From positions 5,626-69,625 of the forward strand of contig CAWJCM010000010.1 in assembly GCA_963841405.1 (NCBI GenBank): 64,000 bases of DNA. Reading direction: 5' to 3'. The translations under genes were made by a program, and so were the position numbers. Of this stretch, positions 26,023-33,804 are shown piece after piece. Position 1 is the stretch's first letter, and the number at the start of each line of letters is the position of its first letter. This DNA comes from DATBLE01 sp963841405 (GTDB lineage: Bacteria; Actinomycetota; Thermoleophilia; Gaiellales; Gaiellaceae). The notes under the pieces were generated by a model. It was not told the origin of the DNA, ran no database searches, and worked only from the letters and a program-made list of their open reading frames with translations.

Positions 26023-26223
26023 CTAGAGCGGAACGACGTTCGCCGCCTGCAGGCCTTTCTGGCCCTGCACGACCTCGAACTCGACCTTCTGACCCTCGGT
26101 CAGCGTCTTGTACCCGTCGGACTGAATCGCGCTGAAGTGGACGAAGACGTCCTCGCCCTCACTCCGCTCGATGAATCCGTAGCCCTTCTCGTTCGAGAAC
26201 CACTTAACCGTGCCCTCTGCCAA
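26023..26223 (-). CDS. Cold-shock protein
   Basis: 66 residues, single cold-shock domain: RNP1 GYGFIE and RNP2 VFVHF are both present, with the KWFSNEKGYGFI start of CspA-type RNA chaperones. TTG at 26223 is chosen because AGGAGG lies six bases upstream and the conserved N-terminus AEGTVKW begins there; the alternative upstream frame has no such site. Monocistronic, with its own terminator. Confidence 0.93.
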   Translation of the reverse strand: MAEGTVKWFSNEKGYGFIERSEGEDVFVHFSAIQSDGYKTLTEGQKVEFEVVQGQKGLQAANVVPL

Positions 26224-26302
26224 AACATCCTCCTTCTGTGCTGCAAAAACAAGCGACGGCCCGGGCACCGAGCCGCCGACCCAGGGTTGAGCGGGCCGAA
26301 CG

Positions 26303-27163
26303 TTAGCGCCCGTTCCCGGGGAACGCAAGGCGGCCGGCGCGATAGTTCGCAGCCTTGACCGTGTTCCGTAACAACATCGCGATCGTCATCGGCCCGACCC
26401 CACCCGGAACGGGCGTCATCAGCCCGGCGACCGCGAACGCGTCCGGGTCGATGTCGCCGCGGAGCCCCTGGTCCGTGCGGTTCATGCCGACGTCGACTAC
26501 CGCGGCGCCAGGCTTGACCATGTCGTTCGAGACCAAGCCCGCCCTGCCCACGGCCGCGACCAGCACGTCGGCCTGGGACACGTGCGCGGCGAGGTCGGTC
26601 GTCCGCGAGTGGCAAAGGGTCACCGTCGCGTTCGCCCGCAGCAGGAGCAGTGCGGCCGGCTTGCCGACGATCGTGCTGCGACCGATCACGACCGCCCGCC
26701 TCCCCTCCAGTGGAACCCGGTACTCCTCCAGCAGCGCCATGATCCCGAGCGGGGTCGCCGGCACGAAGGTGGGCTCGTCGAGGTAGAGCTGCCCGGCGCT
26801 GGCCGGGTGGAAGCCGTCGACATCCTTGCGCGGCGAGACGGCGCGCAACACCCTGCCCTCGTCGATGTGGTCGGGAAGCGGAAGCTGGACGAGGATCCCG
26901 TCGACGGCGTCGTCGGCGTTCAGCTCGCCCACCAACGCCAGCAACGCCTCCTCCGAGGTGTCCGCCGGAAGGTGATGGTCATGCGGCTCGATCCCGGCCT
27001 CGCGGGCCGCCTCGTGCTTCTTCCCGATGTAGATGTGCGACGCGGGGTCGTCACCGACGAGCACGGTGGCCAGTCCCGGCCGCCCCAGCTCCGCGACCTC
27101 TGCCGCGACCTCCCGCCTGATCCGCGCCGCGAGGGCGGCTCCGTCCATCTTGACGGCCGTCAC
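26303..27163 (-). CDS. folD: Methylenetetrahydrofolate dehydrogenase / cyclohydrolase
   Basis: 286 residues, bifunctional one-carbon enzyme. Seen: catalytic Lys in SHIYIGKKHEAA, GILVQLPLPDHI, NADP-binding GRSTIVGKPAALLLL, and the C-terminal TPVPGGVGPMT. GTG at 27163 gives five residues before ATG 27148, which is an equally possible start. Separate from cspA by 79 bp. One-carbon supply fits the serine genes elsewhere in the window, but they are not linked. Confidence 0.95.
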   Translation of the reverse strand: MTAVKMDGAALAARIRREVAAEVAELGRPGLATVLVGDDPASHIYIGKKHEAAREAGIEPHDHHLPADTSEEALLALVGELNADDAVDGILVQLPLPDHIDEGRVLRAVSPRKDVDGFHPASAGQLYLDEPTFVPATPLGIMALLEEYRVPLEGRRAVVIGRSTIVGKPAALLLLRANATVTLCHSRTTDLAAHVSQADVLVAAVGRAGLVSNDMVKPGAAVVDVGMNRTDQGLRGDIDPDAFAVAGLMTPVPGGVGPMTIAMLLRNTVKAANYRAGRLAFPGNGR

Positions 27164-27208
27164 GCGCGCAAGCGTACTTTGCGGACAACCGGGGAAACAG
27201 AGCGAGCA

Positions 27209-28381
27209 ATGCCTGTCCTCAGGCGCACCCCGGGCCCGGGTGAGGCGACGCAGGTCGTCGACGAACCGACCGCGCCGCTGCCGCCGGCAGCGGAACCGCC
27301 GCTTTTCGGTGCACCGGTCGAGGAGCCACCGCCCGACCGCGAGCTCTGGCCGTGGCTCGTCGTCCTGCTCGTCCTCGTGATCGCGGCACTGGTCGGCGCC
27401 TGGTTGGCCTCGCGACACCACGGCGGCTCACCGAAGACGACAGGAGCGCCGGTGCAAACGGTCGCGGCCGTTCCCACGACGAAGGCACCCGCGAGAATCG
27501 CCCTTCCTCGCGTCGTCGGCCTCGAGGCACCGGCGGCGCTTGCTGCACTCCGGCGTGCCGGCCTCGCCGGGACGACCCGCGGTGTGTTCTCGGAGAAGCC
27601 GGCGAACCGCGTCGTGGCCCAGTCCCCCGCTCCGGCGGCGCGAGTCTCCCGTGGCGGCACGGTCATTCTGAACGTGTCGAAGGGCCGAAAGCCGGTCCCG
27701 GTTCCCGACGTCACGGGCCAGCGGGTGGCGGCAGCGGTCGACACGCTTCGCGCACAGGGACTGACCGCGAACCTGGTCCGCGTGCCGAGCGACCAGGCCG
27801 CGGGACAGGTGCTCGCGCAGCATCCGCAGGGCGGCGCGACCGCACCGTCAGGCTCGGCGGTGCGGCTGAACGTCGCGACGCGGACGTCCTCAGGTCAGAC
27901 GACGCCCACCGCGCCGGCGTCGCCGACGGCGGTTACGACGGTGACGGTCCCCGACGTTCGCGGACAGAAGATCAACGATGCGCGCAAGCAGCTACGCGGA
28001 GTCGGGCTGGTCCTGGAGATCAGGAAGGTCCCGAGCTCGCTATCGAAGAACAGCGTCGTCTCGCAATCGCCACGCGCCGACACGGCGGCGGAGCAGGGCG
28101 ACCACGTGCTGCTGACGGTGTCGCGCGGCCCGGCGAAAGGCAAGAAGCGCGCCGGCGCGGTCAGCGCCGCCGCGGCCACCTTCGTCCCGGACGTCACCGG
28201 CGAGGACGAGGTGACCGCCACCCAGGATCTGGAGGCGGCCGGGTTCGACGTGCGGGCCGTCGACCAGGAGACGACCGACGAGTCCGAGGACGGGCTCGTG
28301 GTCGGGCAAAGCCCCGCCGTGGGCCGGCAGGCGCCGGCGGGAGCGGAGGTGACGATCTACGTCGGCCGCTTCGGCGGCTGA
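27209..28381 (+). CDS. Membrane-anchored four-PASTA-domain protein without kinase
   Basis: 390 residues. A short proline-rich cytoplasmic N-terminus (about 1-45), one membrane segment at about 48-66 (WLVVLLVLVIAALVGAWLA), a linker, then four PASTA repeats, each opening with a P-x-V-x-G-type motif (LPRVVGLEAPAA, VPDVTGQRVAAA, VPDVRGQKINDA, VPDVTGEDEVTA). PASTA domains bind muropeptides or lipid II on Ser/Thr kinases and PBPs; here no kinase or transpeptidase domain is attached. Likely a cell-wall sensor or scaffold, by inference. Confidence 0.85.
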   Translation: MPVLRRTPGPGEATQVVDEPTAPLPPAAEPPLFGAPVEEPPPDRELWPWLVVLLVLVIAALVGAWLASRHHGGSPKTTGAPVQTVAAVPTTKAPARIALPRVVGLEAPAALAALRRAGLAGTTRGVFSEKPANRVVAQSPAPAARVSRGGTVILNVSKGRKPVPVPDVTGQRVAAAVDTLRAQGLTANLVRVPSDQAAGQVLAQHPQGGATAPSGSAVRLNVATRTSSGQTTPTAPASPTAVTTVTVPDVRGQKINDARKQLRGVGLVLEIRKVPSSLSKNSVVSQSPRADTAAEQGDHVLLTVSRGPAKGKKRAGAVSAAAATFVPDVTGEDEVTATQDLEAAGFDVRAVDQETTDESEDGLVVGQSPAVGRQAPAGAEVTIYVGRFGG

Positions 28382-28393
28382 GAGGGGAGAGAC

Positions 28394-28666
28394 ATGGGAA
28401 TCGGAGTGAGCCTGATCCTGATCGCCGTGGGCGCGATCCTGACGTGGGCCGTGGAGACCAGCGTCTCCGGTCTCGACGTCAACGCCGTCGGCGTGATCCT
28501 GATGATCGTCGGGCTGGTGGGCTTCGTGCTCTCGCTGGCCTTCTGGTCGACCTGGTGGGGCCCCGGGTACTTCCGGCGCACGGTGGTCTCCCACCCGGGC
28601 AGCAGGCAGCGGCGCGTCGTCGTCGAGCAAAGTCCCGCCGACGAGGTGGTCGAGGAGCGGTACTAG
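28394..28666 (+). CDS. DUF6458-type small membrane protein
   Basis: 90 residues with two membrane helices (GVSLILIAVGAILTWAV and VGVILMIVGLVGFVLSLAFW) joined by a short loop, then a charged tail. The layout and the AVG.ILMIVG pattern match the actinobacterial DUF6458 family. Starts 12 bp after the PASTA gene behind GAGGGGAGAG, so probably co-transcribed. Function unknown. Confidence 0.78.
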   Translation: MGIGVSLILIAVGAILTWAVETSVSGLDVNAVGVILMIVGLVGFVLSLAFWSTWWGPGYFRRTVVSHPGSRQRRVVVEQSPADEVVEERY

Positions 28667-28716
28667 CGGCGAACTGCGGCGCGGCGCGCCACCGGTGACA
28701 AAGTTACACTGGTGTC

Positions 28717-29235
28717 GTGCCGCGCTACGACCTGCCGAACCACGCGCCCGAACCGCTCCGACTCGTCCAGAGGCTCGTCAACACGGCCGACTTCGAGCGT
28801 GGCCGCGACTGGCTGGCCGACCTGCTGGCCGAGGAGGGCGTGCAGGCGGCGCCGCACGAGCTCGAGCGCGCCCGCGAGGTGCGCGAGGCGATCCGCGAGC
28901 TGCTGTACGCCAACAACCGACAGGCGACGGAAGGCGATCCCCACGCCGTGCTGCGCCGCGCAGCCGACCGCGCGGACTTCAGCCTCGACCTCGAGCCTCC
29001 GGCGCTCGCGGCCTCTGCGCCCGGCGTCGACGGCCTGCTCGGCCGCGTGCTCGCAGTCGCGTACGGCGCCATGGTGGACGGGTCCTGGAGCCGCCTGAAA
29101 GCCTGTCGAAACCACGGCTGCCGCTGGGCCTTCTACGACTACTCCCGAAACCGATCCGCCAACTGGTGCTCGATGCAGCTCTGCGGCAACCGCACGAAGA
29201 CGCGGGCGTACCGCCGCCGCCACGCGACCACCTAA
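28717..29235 (+). CDS. CGNR zinc-finger protein (ABATE-domain transcriptional regulator type)
   Basis: 172 residues. N-terminal ABATE-like helical domain (LVQRLVNTADFERGRDWLADLL), C-terminal zinc finger with CRNHGCRWAFYD ... WCSMQLCGNRTKTRAYRRRH, the eponymous CGNR motif. Members are thought to be stress-related DNA-binding regulators. GTG 28717 sits about seven bases after a TACACT -10-like hexamer (28705-28710), which suggests a leaderless transcript. Confidence 0.88.
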   Translation: MPRYDLPNHAPEPLRLVQRLVNTADFERGRDWLADLLAEEGVQAAPHELERAREVREAIRELLYANNRQATEGDPHAVLRRAADRADFSLDLEPPALAASAPGVDGLLGRVLAVAYGAMVDGSWSRLKACRNHGCRWAFYDYSRNRSANWCSMQLCGNRTKTRAYRRRHATT

Positions 29236-29341
29236 GCCACCAAACCGATCGACCGCCTGTGCGACCGCGCTACCGGTTCACCCGGTCGCCCCGGCGACGC
29301 AGACGCAGATCGCGGCTCGTGCCACGCCGGGAACCTAACCT

Positions 29342-29800
29342 ATGGCCTCGCTAGTGTCTGGGATCATGCTCACGAACCGTTCCGCGCCGCCCGCGACCGT
29401 GACGCCGGTGCTGATCTATCCGGACGTGCGTGCAGCCGTACGATGGCTGGAGTCCGCGTTCGGCTTCGAGGAGCGCGTGCGGATCGGCGACTCGCATCGC
29501 GCGCAGCTTCGTGTCCCACCGGACGGTGCCGTCGTCGTCGCCGAGGCCCGTGCCGACCAGGTCGCGCCCAGCGCGGGCGCGGCCACCCACGTGATCAAGC
29601 TTCGCGTCCCCGACGTCGACGCGGCGTTCGCCCGCGCGCGCGAGGCCGGCGCCCGCGTCCTCGAGGAACTGCGAACCTGGGAGTACGGTGAGCGTTCGTG
29701 CCTCGTCGAGGACCTGGCCGGCCATCGCTGGGAGCTGACGCAAACAGTGCGCGACGTCGCACCCGAGGAATGGGGCGGCGTCACAGTCGGTTCCTGGTGA
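29342..29800 (+). CDS. VOC-superfamily (glyoxalase/bleomycin resistance-like) protein
   Basis: 152 residues: two beta-alpha-beta-beta-beta units, starting VTPVLIYPDVRAAVRWLESAFGF and ending DLAGHRWELTQTV, the usual single-domain VOC plan in which two such units form a metal site in a dimer. A second in-frame ATG at 29366 (MLTNRS) could be the true start. Substrate unknown. Confidence 0.8.
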   Translation: MASLVSGIMLTNRSAPPATVTPVLIYPDVRAAVRWLESAFGFEERVRIGDSHRAQLRVPPDGAVVVAEARADQVAPSAGAATHVIKLRVPDVDAAFARAREAGARVLEELRTWEYGERSCLVEDLAGHRWELTQTVRDVAPEEWGGVTVGSW

Positions 29801-29827
29801 ACGCCTCCGCAGCGGTCCTGGTTTCAT

Positions 29828-29860
29828 CCGCCGCCGCGACCGACCTGGCGGGCGCGGCTC
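29828..29860. repeat. 33-nt dispersed GC repeat, copy 2
   Basis: CCGCCGCCGCGACCGAC, CT, GGCGGGCGCGGCTC. Differs from copy 1 (25535) only in the central dinucleotide. It stands alone here, with no GGTTCCCCC hairpin nearby, between the VOC gene and tRNA-Cys. Confidence 0.75.
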
Positions 29861-29930
29861 ACAACGGCTCGATATCCGCGCGAACTCGTCATGGCTCCGG
29901 CGAAGCCGGTGCCGGAGTTCGTGCGGGAGA

Positions 29931-30001
29931 AGGCGCCTGGCGGATTCGAACCGCCGTACGAGGCTTTGCAGGCCTCTGCCTAACCACTCGGCCAAGGCGC
30001 C
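29931..30001 (-). tRNA. tRNA-Cys (GCA)
   Basis: Minus-strand cloverleaf: acceptor GGCGCCT pairing with AGGCGCC, D-arm GCCGAGTGGTTAGGC, anticodon loop CTGCAAA with GCA anticodon, T-arm GGCGGTTCGAATCCGCC. CCA is not encoded. Confidence 0.95.
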
Positions 30002-30044
30002 GGCCCGCGCATGGTATCCGCCGTCCCGGGAACCACCCTGGAAG

Positions 30045-30656
30045 ATGACGGCCGCCGAGTACGTCCCCGAGCGCCTGGCGCTCCCCACCCTCCGCGAGGC
30101 GGTACAGGACTGCCGCGGCTGCCGGCTGTACGCGAACGCGACGCAGGCCGTCTTCGGCGAGGGCGCTGCCCGTGCCAGGGTGATGCTGGTCGGCGAGCAG
30201 CCGGGCGACAGGGAGGATCTCGCCGGACGGCCGTTCGTCGGCCCCGCGGGCCGGCTACTGGACGAGGCCCTCGCCGAGGCGGGCATCGACCGCTCCCGCG
30301 CCTACGTGACCAACGCGGTCAAGCACTTCAAGTGGCAGGGCCGCGGGAAGCGGCGCATCCACCAGAAGCCGACATGGTCGGAGTCGGTCGCGTGCCGGCC
30401 GTGGCTGGAGGCAGAGCTGGCCGCCGTCCGGCCGCGCGTCGTCGTCGCCCTCGGCGCGACCGCCGCGCAGTCGCTGCTCGGCAAGGAGTTCCGCGTGACC
30501 AGGCAGCGGGGCGAGCTGCTCGACTCGCCGCTGGCGGAGCACGTGGTTGCGACGGTGCATCCGTCGTCGATCCTCCGTCAACGCGACGACGAGGCGCGCC
30601 GCGCCGAGCTGGCGGCGTTCGTCGACGACCTGCGCGTGGTCGCGCAGCTGCTCTAG
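30045..30656 (+). CDS. udgX: UdgX-family uracil-DNA binding/glycosylase protein
   Basis: 203 residues. UDG superfamily with iron-sulphur features: Cys23-x2-Cys26 and Cys117. The position that is Cys in family 4 enzymes (KCRPP) is His94 here (KHF). Active-site motif GEQPGD (50-55), and the defining UdgX loop KRRIHQKP (102-109) with His106, the residue that in mycobacterial UdgX forms a covalent bond with the excised uracil site. C-terminal VHPSSILR motif present. Predicted to make tight covalent complexes with uracil-containing DNA. Converges with and overlaps the next gene by four bases. Confidence 0.92.
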   Translation: MTAAEYVPERLALPTLREAVQDCRGCRLYANATQAVFGEGAARARVMLVGEQPGDREDLAGRPFVGPAGRLLDEALAEAGIDRSRAYVTNAVKHFKWQGRGKRRIHQKPTWSESVACRPWLEAELAAVRPRVVVALGATAAQSLLGKEFRVTRQRGELLDSPLAEHVVATVHPSSILRQRDDEARRAELAAFVDDLRVVAQLL

Positions 30657-32146
30657 GCGGGTCGCGCGACGTACAGGTGGACGGCGTACGGCCCGAACCC
30701 GTCCTCGAACGAGCCGCCCGACGACGCGACCGTCCTTCCCTCTTCCAGCACCTCCAACGTCCTGCCGTGCAGCCCGGCAGCCTGGATCGAGGATCTGACC
30801 GAACTCCGAGTCGGGTTGGCGGCGATCACGTAGAGCGCGCCGCCGAGAGATCGGGTTGCCGCGAGCACCGGCGCAGACGCCGACGCGGGGCGGTCCGCGG
30901 CCAGCAGCGCGCCGCCCAGCGCTGCCACCTCCTTCGCGATCTGGGCGATCGCCGGCGTGAGCGCGGGATCCCAGTCGGCCGGGAAGAAGCCGATCCCGCG
31001 TGCTCCGCCGATCACGGACAGCCAGCTTTCGAGGCGCACCGTCGCCGGCGTGACGCGAAGCCCCGCCTGCGGACATTTCCACGACTGGGCCTCGATCCAC
31101 TGGAACGTCGGCCGGCCGCGCGCGAGCCTCACCAGCTCCCTCTGTGCGACGGCGACGTCAGGCAGCCAGTCGGACTTGCAGAATTCCTGCAGGGGATAGA
31201 GGTCGAAGCCGATCACGTCGGCCTTTGCGATCAGGCCCGGGTAGATGCCCCGGCCGGGCGCCAGCGGTGCGGTCCGGGAGTAGAAGTGATTCGTCACGGT
31301 CAGCACCCGCAGCCGAGCCGTCTGCTCGAGCGTCGGGAACTGCGGCAATGTCGCCCCCGTCAATCCCTTCAGGTCTGCCTCGTCGGGGTAGTACCAGCCG
31401 ATCACCCCGGGCCCGCCGATGCCGGCTTCGTCGGGGTTCGTCAGCGAGAAGGCGCGGCCGGCGAGCCCTTCGGTCTGATCGGCGATGCCGCCGCAGTCGT
31501 TCCCCGCGAACAGCGAGATCCCCGCCGCGAGCGAGTTCTCGTAGCCGCTGGGACACTGGGCGACGACCGTCAGCGGGAAGAAAGGCTGGCCGTCCAGAGC
31601 GATCGACCCGTTGCGAATGCCGGCGAACGGCGACGCCGGGACGCCGGCCGTCTGCACGTCGAGCGTGGCGTCGCCGGCCCAGACGCGGTAGCCGGTGGCG
31701 AAGCGCAAGCCCGTGAGCGTCGCCCGCCCTCCTTCGAGCGGTGCCCACATCGTCGGCCCCAGGTCGGGCAGGCCGAAGCCGACCGACGCCGGCGGGTCCG
31801 GCCCCGTCCATTCGACGATCGCCGAAAACGGGCCGACCGAAAGGGCCTGCAGCGGTCCCGCGGGCGCCGGGGCTACGGTCGTCGGGGGCGGAGGCGGTGC
31901 CGTGGTCTGCGGCGGTGCCGTGGTCTGCGGCGGTGCCGTGGTCTGCGGCGGTGCCGTGGTCTGCGGAGAAGCGGTGGTGGTCGTCTCGGGCTGCGAGGTC
32001 GTCGCCGGGGCGGCGTTCCCGCGCCGGTGCTTCTTCCCGCCGCCCGGCAGCAGCAGCGCGAGCAACACGCCGGCGAGGAGCAGAGCACCAAGGAGAGCCA
32101 GCACAACCAACCCCAGCATCGTGCGGTCACGACGAAACGCGGTCAC
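30653..32146 (-). CDS. Membrane-anchored secreted protein, glycoside-hydrolase-like, with Thr/Pro linker
   Basis: 497 residues. Short N-terminus, one membrane segment at about 12-33 (LGLVVLALLGALLLAGVLLALLL), a low-complexity TTAPPQ linker made by a tandem repeat, a fibronectin-like beta domain (SAIVEWTGPDPPASVGFG), then a region with TIM-barrel hydrolase feel: GQPFFPLTVVAQ, GWYYPDEAD, DVIGFDLYPLQ, FQWIEAQSW. Catalytic acids cannot be assigned with confidence. GTG 32146 is 19 bp from the divergent oxygenase. Probably acts at the cell surface on a glycan; inference. Confidence 0.65.
   Translation of the reverse strand: MTAFRRDRTMLGLVVLALLGALLLAGVLLALLLPGGGKKHRRGNAAPATTSQPETTTTASPQTTAPPQTTAPPQTTAPPQTTAPPPPPTTVAPAPAGPLQALSVGPFSAIVEWTGPDPPASVGFGLPDLGPTMWAPLEGGRATLTGLRFATGYRVWAGDATLDVQTAGVPASPFAGIRNGSIALDGQPFFPLTVVAQCPSGYENSLAAGISLFAGNDCGGIADQTEGLAGRAFSLTNPDEAGIGGPGVIGWYYPDEADLKGLTGATLPQFPTLEQTARLRVLTVTNHFYSRTAPLAPGRGIYPGLIAKADVIGFDLYPLQEFCKSDWLPDVAVAQRELVRLARGRPTFQWIEAQSWKCPQAGLRVTPATVRLESWLSVIGGARGIGFFPADWDPALTPAIAQIAKEVAALGGALLAADRPASASAPVLAATRSLGGALYVIAANPTRSSVRSSIQAAGLHGRTLEVLEEGRTVASSGGSFEDGFGPYAVHLYVARPA
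31893..31964. repeat. 18-bp tandem repeat, four perfect units
   Basis: GGCGGTGCCGTGGTCTGC repeated four times head to tail; on the coding minus strand it encodes the QTTAPP linker. All units are identical at the nucleotide level, which indicates recent expansion. Confidence 0.9.
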
Positions 32147-32165
32147 CTTCCCTAGGCTAGACGCC

Positions 32166-33077
32166 GTGAGCGTGCCCGTGATCGACATCTCCGGCGATCC
32201 GCGCAAGGTCGCGGCGGATGTGGGCGCCGCGTGCGGCGAGCTCGGGTTCCTGACGGTGGTCGGGCACGGTGTCGAGGACGATGTCGTCGAGCGGACGGCG
32301 TCCGCGGCACGCGCCTTCTTCGATCTCCCGGAAGCGGAGAAGCGCGCTGCGGCCGAGGGCGACATGACCCCCGGCTTGCCCGCCTACCGGCCGCTGCGCA
32401 GCGAGAGCCTCGCCGCCAGCCTCGGCCGTCGGGCCCCCGGCGATCTGAAGGAGTCGCTCGACTGGGGGCCGGGGGTCGCCGGGTACGGCTGGCCGCAGCG
32501 GCCGCCGGAGCTGCGCGTCGCGTTCGAGGAGTACTTCGTCACGCTCTCGGAGCTGGGCGCACGCCTCCGCGGTCTCTTCGCACGCGCGCTGGGGTTGCCC
32601 GACGACTGGTTCGACGATGCGTTCCGCGGACATTCATCGAGCATGCGCGCGGTCAACTACCCGCCCCTGGACGGTGCGCTCGAGCCGGGCCAGCTGCGGG
32701 CCGGCGCCCACACCGACTACGGCTGCATGACCATCCTGCGCACGGAGGACGCGCCTGGCGGGCTGCAGGTACAGACGCCCGACGGCAGGTGGCTCGACGT
32801 TCGCCCGGTGGCGGGATCGTTCGTCGTCAACCTCGGGGACATGATGGCCCGCTGGACGAACGACCGGTGGCCGGCGACCCTGCACCGCGTCTCGATTCCG
32901 CCGGCGGACCGGGCGGCCGCAAGCCGCCGCCAGACGATCGTCTTCTTCCACGACCCGCGCCCGGACGCGGTGATCGACTGCATCCCGAGCTGTGCCGACC
33001 CCCACTACCCGCCCCGCTATGAGCCGGTGACAGCGCTCGAGCACGTCCAGTCGAAGGCGGCGAAAGCTCTGGCCTGA
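32166..33077 (+). CDS. Isopenicillin N synthase-like 2-oxoglutarate/Fe(II) dioxygenase
   Basis: 303 residues, DIOX_N plus 2OG-FeII_Oxy domains. Seen: PVIDISGDPRKVAADVGAAC N-terminus, GFLTVVGHGV, iron ligands in HTDYGCMTIL and WPATLHRVS, and the C-terminal SRRQTIVFFHDP region. Substrate unknown: members hydroxylate, desaturate or cyclise small molecules, including gibberellins and beta-lactams. GTG start; divergent from the secreted protein by 19 bp. Confidence 0.88.
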   Translation: MSVPVIDISGDPRKVAADVGAACGELGFLTVVGHGVEDDVVERTASAARAFFDLPEAEKRAAAEGDMTPGLPAYRPLRSESLAASLGRRAPGDLKESLDWGPGVAGYGWPQRPPELRVAFEEYFVTLSELGARLRGLFARALGLPDDWFDDAFRGHSSSMRAVNYPPLDGALEPGQLRAGAHTDYGCMTILRTEDAPGGLQVQTPDGRWLDVRPVAGSFVVNLGDMMARWTNDRWPATLHRVSIPPADRAAASRRQTIVFFHDPRPDAVIDCIPSCADPHYPPRYEPVTALEHVQSKAAKALA

Positions 33078-33087
33078 GCGGCCAGGA

Positions 33088-33474
33088 TTGTACGATCGAC
33101 CGATCGACCTGCTCCGGTCACTCTTCTTCTCGTGGGCAGCGAACGCGATCGCGCTGGTGGTCGTGATCGCCGTGTTCGACAAGGTCACGATCGGCTCGGC
33201 CGGCGACCTGATCCTGGCGGCGCTCCTGTTCGGATTGCTGAACACGCTTCTGAAGCCCGTCCTCAAGGCGATCACGCTTCCGCTCGCCATCATCACGCTG
33301 CGCCTGGCCTGGTTCGGCGTGTCGATGCTGATGCTGCTGCTGACCGCCGTGATCGTCCCCAGCTTCGACATCCACGGCTTCTGGGCACTCGTCTGGGCGA
33401 CCGTGGTCATCTGGCTTGTCGACCTGGTGCTCGACATCGCGCCGGGGCCCTGGCAGCACACCCGCCGCGACTGA
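33088..33474 (+). CDS. Phage-holin-family IV (YvlD-like) membrane protein
   Basis: 128 residues with four predicted membrane helices (about 14-32, 40-58, 62-84, 94-114), including LLFGLLNTLLKPVLKAITLPL, which is the hallmark of the mycobacterial-type holin/YvlD family. TTG start at 33088, ten bases after the oxygenase stop. Despite the name these are chromosomal membrane proteins of unknown role, not evidence of prophage. Confidence 0.82.
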   Translation: MYDRPIDLLRSLFFSWAANAIALVVVIAVFDKVTIGSAGDLILAALLFGLLNTLLKPVLKAITLPLAIITLRLAWFGVSMLMLLLTAVIVPSFDIHGFWALVWATVVIWLVDLVLDIAPGPWQHTRRD

Positions 33475-33519
33475 GCCGGGCGAGTTGCATTTCCGGCCGC
33501 AAGACATCACGATCCGCGG

Positions 33520-33804
33520 ATGCCCTTTCACTGGATTCGCATTACCTCCAGCCCGCCTCAGAAGCGGAGGGACGACGTCAAGAAGATCTGCAAGGACTAC
33601 GGCGCCCGCCTGTGCGAGGAGCAGACCTTCTATGACGGGGACGGCCAGGCATACGCGCTCGTCGAGCTGCCCGCCGAGACGCCCAGGGTCGAGGAACTCC
33701 TCGACGAGCTCAATGCGACGTCCTGGAAGGGCCTCGTCCATGCCGACGAGAAGGCAGGCGGAACCAGCCCGCCCAAATCGAAGAAGCGCGACGCGAGCTC
33801 CTAG
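33520..33804 (+). CDS. Hypothetical small protein
   Basis: 94 residues, family not recognised. Ferredoxin-like pattern: PFHWIRITSSPPQKRRDDVK, EEQTFYDGDGQAYALVELP, then an amphipathic helix and a Lys/Ser-rich disordered tail (SPPKSKKRDASS). Overlaps the convergent cyclase gene by four bases. Confidence 0.6.
   Translation: MPFHWIRITSSPPQKRRDDVKKICKDYGARLCEEQTFYDGDGQAYALVELPAETPRVEELLDELNATSWKGLVHADEKAGGTSPPKSKKRDASS

Noticed and set aside
31893..31964. CRISPR-like short repeats
   Set aside because: Units are contiguous with no spacers and lie in frame in a linker, so a coding tandem repeat.
33088..33474. Holin as sign of a prophage
   Set aside because: Holin IV/YvlD proteins are ordinary chromosomal membrane proteins; no other phage genes are near.
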